Assembly (NCBI GenBank): GCA_964482495.1
Contig: CAYZXS010000008.1
Span: 1-64,000 of the forward strand
Length of the DNA stretch: 64,000 nt
Source of the DNA: J029 sp964482495
Lineage (GTDB): Bacteria > Planctomycetota > UBA1135
Direction: 5' to 3'
Made by a program: the position numbers and the translations under genes. Shown here piece by piece: positions 59,921-64,000 of this stretch (the stretch's first letter is position 1; each line of letters begins with the position of its first letter). The notes below the pieces were generated by a model. That model was not told the DNA's origin and searched no databases. It was given only the letters and a program-made list of their open reading frames with translations.

Positions 59921-62167
59921 ATGGCAAAGACCGTCTCCGGCCCTCCTCCGGCCTCGCGCGCGTGGCGCTCCGTGCCCGCTTTTGCGAAGCTCTCGGCCTT
60001 GACGCGCGCCCCCTCCCGCCATCCGGTGGCCGCCACCCTCGTCCTGCTGGTCCTGATCGGCCTGGCGGTGGCGCTCTCGGTCCGGGCCCAGGGGTGGCCG
60101 TCGGACAACCGGATCGACATCTGGCTGCGGGGCCAGGAGAACCTGGATCACGCCTACGGCGCCCTGCGCGAGAGCTTCGGCGGGGACGAGGTCGTGCTGC
60201 TCCGCGCCAGCGGTTTCGAGCTGGAGCAGTCGGAGTGCCTGGCTTGGCTCGACCTGCTGGGCGAGCGGCTGGAGCTGCTGCCGGCGGTGCGCGGCATCGC
60301 CGACCCCTTCCATCTGCTCGGCAGCCCCGCGAACGACCCGATCGACGCGGTCGAGGACGCGGCGGTCCGCCCGGCCGCGCGGGCCCTGGAGCTGGTGGAC
60401 CTGGACCCGGTGCGGGTCGACTTCCTGCTCCTGATCGACCCGGCGGCGCCCCAGCAGCTGCGCGGCCAGCTGAGCGCGGCGGTCGCCGAGCTCCAGGAGG
60501 AGGCGTCCGTCGCCGGCGTCCGGCTGCGGGCGGCCGGGCACGCCCTGGTCGCCGCGGCCATGGACGTCGAGTCGCGGCGCGTCGAGGAGGTCTTCGCGCC
60601 CCTGCTCGGGGTAGCGGCGCTGGTCGGGGTGGCGGTGGCCCTGCGCTCGCTGCCGCTGGCCCTGCTGGCGATGATCCCGGCGCTGCTCGCCGCCGCCGGC
60701 GCCCGCGCGGCGATGCGCCAGGTCGGCTGGGACGCGAACCTGGTCCTGGTCTCGATCGGGCCGCTCTGCCTGGTGATCCTGCTGGCCTCGACCTTGCACT
60801 TGCTGGGGGCCTTCCGGCAGCGGCTGGCGCAGGGCATGGAGCCGCTGGAGGCGGCGCGGGCGGCCCGGCGCGACAAGCTGGCCGCGGGGCTCCTGGCCGC
60901 CACCACCACCGCGGCCGGCTTCGCCGTCTTCGGCTTGAGCACGCTGGAACCGGTGCGCCGCCTGGGCATCGGGGTGGCGGTCACCGTCGCGGTGGTGGCG
61001 CCGGCCATGCTGTTCGGGCTGCCTTGGCTGCTCGGGCGGCTGCCGTGGCGCCGGCCGCCGGCGGCGGTTGATCTTGGCGGCTCCCGGCCGTGGAGCCGGC
61101 TGGCCGAGGGCGCGCTCCGGCGGCGGCTGACCATCCAGGCCGCGGCCCTGGGCCTGGCGGCGCTCGGCTGCTGGGGCGCGATCCGTCTCCCCGTCGGCAC
61201 CGAGGTCCTCGACTACTTCCCGGAGGGCCACCCGGTGCGCGAGGAATTCCTCGAGATCGAGGGCGAGGGCGCGGCGCTCTCGACCTTCGAGGTCCTGGCG
61301 AGGCGGATCGACGGCCAGCGCTGGCAGGTGCTCGAGCTCGGGAACAGCGGGCTCGGCAAGGCGTTGGCGGCGCCGGCGGCGGTGCGCGGCGTCTTCGGCC
61401 CGGAGGCGGTGCTGAACGACGCCTCCCGGGCGCTCGGGCCGGCCGCCGGCCTGCTCGGGCCCGTGGCGCTGCAACGCGCCGGCCGGCTGGCGGACGACGG
61501 AGACTGGGCGCGTTGGACGGTGCGTTACAACACCGGCACCGCCGAGGAGTCCCTCGGGGTCCAGGCCGAGCTGGAGCGGGCGGTGCAGGATTGGCGCGAC
61601 GTCCGGCCCTGGGAGATCCAGCTCACCGGCACCGTGCCCCTGCTGCTGAGGCTGCAGGAGAGCCTGACGGGGACCCTGGCGTTGTCTCTGGTGCTGACGG
61701 TGCTGGTGATCTCGCTGCTCTTCCTAGTGGTGGTGCGGTCGCTGCGCGAGTTCCTGGCGGCGATGGTCGTCAACCTGCTGCCCGTGGCCTCGACGATGGG
61801 CTTCGCCTGGCTGGCCGGATTCCGGCTGGACGCGGCGACGGTCATGGTGGCGGCGGTCCTGCTCGGCCTCGCGGTCGACAACAGCTACCACCTGCTGCAC
61901 GCCTACCGGCGCTGCGGCGGCGGCCGGGAGGGTGTGCTCCAGGCCTTCCAGAAGGTCGGCGAAGCGGCGACGGTCTCCTCCCTGGCTCTGGCGGCCGGCT
62001 TCGGCATCCTGATGTTCTCCGGCTTCGCCCCGACCGCCCGCTTCGGCGCCCTGACGGCCGTCGGCGCCCTGACCGCGCTCGCCGCCCACCTCTTCCTGCT
62101 CCCGGTGATGCTGGTGTCAGGCTCCTTCATGCAGTCCGGCGAAGCCAGACGGCAGGAAGGAGCCTGA
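59921..62167 (+). CDS. RND/MMPL-family transporter
   Basis: The 748-residue protein is an RND-type membrane protein of the MMPL branch, with N- and C-terminal halves. Each half has a periplasmic domain (the first begins about 40-190, the second about 400-570) followed by helices. The characteristic GLAVDNSYHLLHAYRR and TVSSLALAAGFGILMFSGF are conserved, and IPALLAAAGARAAM precedes the middle loop. Likely it moves lipids or hydrophobic substrates across the inner membrane. Its C terminus (SGSFMQSGEARRQEGA) is encoded by a REP-like inverted repeat. It is divergent from the sigma factor. Confidence 0.88.
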   Translation: MAKTVSGPPPASRAWRSVPAFAKLSALTRAPSRHPVAATLVLLVLIGLAVALSVRAQGWPSDNRIDIWLRGQENLDHAYGALRESFGGDEVVLLRASGFELEQSECLAWLDLLGERLELLPAVRGIADPFHLLGSPANDPIDAVEDAAVRPAARALELVDLDPVRVDFLLLIDPAAPQQLRGQLSAAVAELQEEASVAGVRLRAAGHALVAAAMDVESRRVEEVFAPLLGVAALVGVAVALRSLPLALLAMIPALLAAAGARAAMRQVGWDANLVLVSIGPLCLVILLASTLHLLGAFRQRLAQGMEPLEAARAARRDKLAAGLLAATTTAAGFAVFGLSTLEPVRRLGIGVAVTVAVVAPAMLFGLPWLLGRLPWRRPPAAVDLGGSRPWSRLAEGALRRRLTIQAAALGLAALGCWGAIRLPVGTEVLDYFPEGHPVREEFLEIEGEGAALSTFEVLARRIDGQRWQVLELGNSGLGKALAAPAAVRGVFGPEAVLNDASRALGPAAGLLGPVALQRAGRLADDGDWARWTVRYNTGTAEESLGVQAELERAVQDWRDVRPWEIQLTGTVPLLLRLQESLTGTLALSLVLTVLVISLLFLVVVRSLREFLAAMVVNLLPVASTMGFAWLAGFRLDAATVMVAAVLLGLAVDNSYHLLHAYRRCGGGREGVLQAFQKVGEAATVSSLALAAGFGILMFSGFAPTARFGALTAVGALTALAAHLFLLPVMLVSGSFMQSGEARRQEGA

Positions 62168-62168
62168 C
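62116..62168. repeat. REP-like inverted repeat at the transporter 3' end
   Basis: GTCAGGCTCCTTC (62116-62128) and GAAGGAGCCTGAC (62156-62168) form a perfect 13-bp inverted repeat. It includes the last 17 codons and stop of the transporter. The second arm also occurs at 22633-22645. Confidence 0.7.
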
Positions 62169-62176
62169 AGCAGGGC

Positions 62177-63682
62177 CTAGTCCAGGTTCAGCCAGACCGA
62201 CTTGGGCTCGGTGTAGCTGTCCAGGGCGGCCTTGCCGAGGTCCCGGCCGAAGCCGGAGTCGCCGAAGCCGCCGAAGGCGAGGGCGGGGTCGTACAGGTTG
62301 TAGGCGTTGACCCAAACCGTTCCGGCGCGCAGCTCTCGGGCGAAGCTGAGGCCGCGGCCGATGTCGCGGGTCCAGACCGCCGCCGCGAGGCCGTAGCGGG
62401 TGTGGTGGGCGATCTCCATGGCCTGCTCCGGGGTGTCGAAGGGGATCACCGACAGCACCGGGCCGAAGATCTCCTCCTGGGCGATCTCGGCCGCCGGATC
62501 GACGTCGGCGAAGACGGTCGGCTCGACGTAGTACCCCTTGCCGCCGCCCACCTCGTCGCGCAGGTCCCGGCCGCCGGCGACCAGCCGGGCGCCGCCGTCC
62601 TTGCCGCTCTGGATGTAGCGCCGCACCGAGTCGAACTGCTTGGCGTTGCAGACTGGCCCCATGCGCGTTCCGTCGGCCAGCGGCGGCCCGACCGTGGTCT
62701 TCTCCGCCATCGCCTTCAGGCCGGCGAGGAAGTCGTCGTAGACCTCGCGCTGCACCAGGACCCGGGAGCCGGCGGCGCACACCTCCCCCTTGTTGTAGAA
62801 GATGCCGCCGATCGCCCCGCGCATCGCCGCCTTGAGGTCGGCGTCGGCGAAGACGATGTTCGGGGACTTCCCGCCCAGCTCCAGCGTGACCCGCTTCAGG
62901 GTCTCGGCCGACTCGCGCTGCACCGACTTGCCGACCGCCGTCGAGCCGGTGAAGCTGATCTTGTCGACGCCAGGGTGGCGCACCATCGGCGCGCCGACGC
63001 CGTCGCCGTCGCCGGTGACGACGTTCAGGACCCCGGGCGGCAGCCCCGCCTCGGCGCCGAGCTTGGCCAGCCACAGGGTCGTCATCGAGGTCAGCTCGCT
63101 GGGCTTGATGACCACCGTGTTGCCGCAGGCCAGCGCCGGCGCGATCTTCCAGGCCGCCAGCAGCAGCGGGAAGTTCCAGGGGGTGATCAGGCCGCAGACC
63201 CCGACCGGCTCGCGCAGGCTCAGGCCCATGGCGTTCCCGGGCAGCGGCACGACGCCGCCCTCCAGCTTGGTCACCCAACCGGCGTAGTAGCGGAAGATCT
63301 CCGCCACCAGCGGGATCTCGATCTTGCCGGCGTCGAAGGCGGTCTTGCCGGTGTCGAGGGTCTCCAGCAGGGCCAGGTTGGCGCGGTGCTGGTCGATGAG
63401 CTCCGCGAGCCGCCACAACACCCGGGCGCGCTTGGCCGGAGCCATGCGGCGCCACTTCGGGTTCGCGAACGCGGCCTGGGCGGCCTGGACCGCCCGGTCC
63501 AGGTCCTCCGCGTCCCCGGCGGCGACGTCGGCGTGGGCCTCCTCGGTCGCCGGGTCGATCGACGGCAAGGTGGCGCCAGAAGCGGGCGCGGACCACTCAC
63601 CGGCGATGAAATGAGCCGCCGGCGGGGCCTCCGGGCCCTGCTCGGGGGAGATTCTTCCTTGATTGGAGGCTTGAAGGGACAT
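62177..63682 (-). CDS. NAD-dependent aldehyde dehydrogenase
   Basis: The 501-residue class 1/2-like aldehyde dehydrogenase oxidises an aldehyde to the acid. Seen: LITPWNFPLLLAAWK, NTVVIKPSELTS, the nucleotide loop FTGSTAVGKSVQ, catalytic glutamate in LELGGKSPNIVF, the nucleophilic cysteine in NKGEVCAAGSRV, and EEIFGPVLSV. It resembles betaine-aldehyde/phenylacetaldehyde-type enzymes; the substrate is undetermined. A TAAAAT hexamer lies ten bases before the ATG. It is divergent from the truncated last gene. Confidence 0.93.
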   Translation of the reverse strand: MSLQASNQGRISPEQGPEAPPAAHFIAGEWSAPASGATLPSIDPATEEAHADVAAGDAEDLDRAVQAAQAAFANPKWRRMAPAKRARVLWRLAELIDQHRANLALLETLDTGKTAFDAGKIEIPLVAEIFRYYAGWVTKLEGGVVPLPGNAMGLSLREPVGVCGLITPWNFPLLLAAWKIAPALACGNTVVIKPSELTSMTTLWLAKLGAEAGLPPGVLNVVTGDGDGVGAPMVRHPGVDKISFTGSTAVGKSVQRESAETLKRVTLELGGKSPNIVFADADLKAAMRGAIGGIFYNKGEVCAAGSRVLVQREVYDDFLAGLKAMAEKTTVGPPLADGTRMGPVCNAKQFDSVRRYIQSGKDGGARLVAGGRDLRDEVGGGKGYYVEPTVFADVDPAAEIAQEEIFGPVLSVIPFDTPEQAMEIAHHTRYGLAAAVWTRDIGRGLSFARELRAGTVWVNAYNLYDPALAFGGFGDSGFGRDLGKAALDSYTEPKSVWLNLD

Positions 63683-63692
63683 GGGTCGGCCG

Positions 63693-63698
63693 ATTTTA
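63693..63698 (-). promoter_or_regulatory. -10-like TAAAAT before the aldehyde dehydrogenase
   Basis: TAAAAT on the minus strand ends ten bases before the ATG at 63682, with CGGCCGACCC between and no Shine-Dalgarno. Confidence 0.45.
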
Positions 63699-63727
63699 GG
63701 AACGTCCTAGTTCCCGGAGGCCGCGCC

Positions 63728-64000
63728 TTGGCGGAAGAACTGGAAGATCTGCTCCGCCCCGTCTACCTGCTGATCAGCGAAGACTTTTTCCTCGAGAAAG
63801 TCGCCGCGGCGGCGCGCGCCCTCGAACGGAAGCCTGTGGTGCCGGACTGGGACCAGGACGTCCTCGAACAGATCGCCGCCGATCCTGACGCGGAGGTGGT
63901 CATCGACCTCGAGCTCGACCGCCTCGAGGTGCCGGGTTTCCTTCCCCTGCTGCGGACCGATCCGCGGACGAAGGAGATCCCGGTCCTTGGCTACTGCTCC
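63728..64000 (+). CDS. Receiver-like protein, truncated by the window end
   Basis: 91 codons are read to the window end. A TTG start is preceded by GGAGG with a seven-base spacer. The chain begins LAEELEDLLRPVYLLISEDFFLEKVAAAARALER, then VVIDLELDRLEVPGFLPLLR and EIPVLGYCS. This is the order of a CheY-like receiver fold (strands YLLIS, VVIDL and VLGYC). It has an acidic residue in VVIDLE, where the phosphorylated Asp would be. The family call is tentative; the C-terminal part is not in the window. Confidence 0.6.
   Translation, partial: MAEELEDLLRPVYLLISEDFFLEKVAAAARALERKPVVPDWDQDVLEQIAADPDAEVVIDLELDRLEVPGFLPLLRTDPRTKEIPVLGYCS

Overview
The window is about 64 kb of very GC-rich (roughly 70%), gene-dense bacterial chromosome. 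Intergenic gaps are short, with none over 300 bases, and ATGA-type start/stop overlaps are common. The gene set indicates a diderm: lpxD for lipid A, murJ for the cell wall, a beta-barrel outer-membrane protein and many lipoproteins. It respires with menaquinone made by the futalosine route (mqnD) and a cbb3-type oxygen reductase. Secreted FG-GAP propellers, choice-of-anchor V cytochromes, carboxypeptidase-regulatory-like repeat proteins and a CcoN-CcoO fusion look most like Planctomycetota. That placement is an inference from protein style, not from a marker gene. A 100-N gap flanked by an identical 55-bp overlap suggests a short-read metagenome assembly. No rRNA, tRNA, CRISPR array, transposase or prophage was seen.

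Layout. 1-2.7 kb: a glycosyltransferase divergent from murJ. 2.7-7.9 kb: a four-gene minus-strand cluster of an outer-membrane barrel, a 13-heme cytochrome, an ethylbenzene-dehydrogenase-type heme lipoprotein and a monoheme secreted protein. It resembles a trans-envelope electron conduit and is the best candidate here for an undescribed system. 7.9-14.6 kb: carB, a 148-bp giant hairpin, aroB, a membrane protein and a glutamine amidotransferase. 14.6-22.6 kb: housekeeping genes (Ca2+/Na+ antiporter, lpxD, Nudix, folC, ispH, rsgA, an rRNA methyltransferase, rarA). 22.6-30.3 kb: two tandem large repeat-domain paralogs, small lipoproteins and a lysine-rich coiled-coil protein. 30.3-38.8 kb: a DinG-like helicase with a dead exonuclease domain, leucine dehydrogenase, a zinc-metalloprotease/TPR protein, an archaeal-type (type II) methionine aminopeptidase and a Ser/Thr kinase. 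39.1-47.8 kb: a complete cco operon (ccoNO-Q-P-G-H-safE-ccoI-ccoS). 47.8-59 kb: mixed enzymes and lipoproteins, including a lysozyme-inhibitor-like protein, ferredoxin reductase, mqnD, secreted FG-GAP and M60 peptidase proteins, and a trio of related small membrane proteins. 59-64 kb: a membrane-anchored ECF sigma factor divergent from an MMPL/RND transporter, an aldehyde dehydrogenase and an incomplete receiver-like gene.

How the genes fit together. MqnD supplies menaquinone for respiration. The cco operon encodes both the terminal oxidase and its copper and heme assembly factors, and the heme cluster at 2.7-7.9 kb could exchange electrons across the outer membrane. At least a dozen genes carry a TAnnnT -10-like hexamer only 5-14 bases before the start codon and lack a Shine-Dalgarno sequence, suggesting widespread leaderless transcription. 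Operon-internal genes more often show GGAGG sites, and these support two TTG starts.
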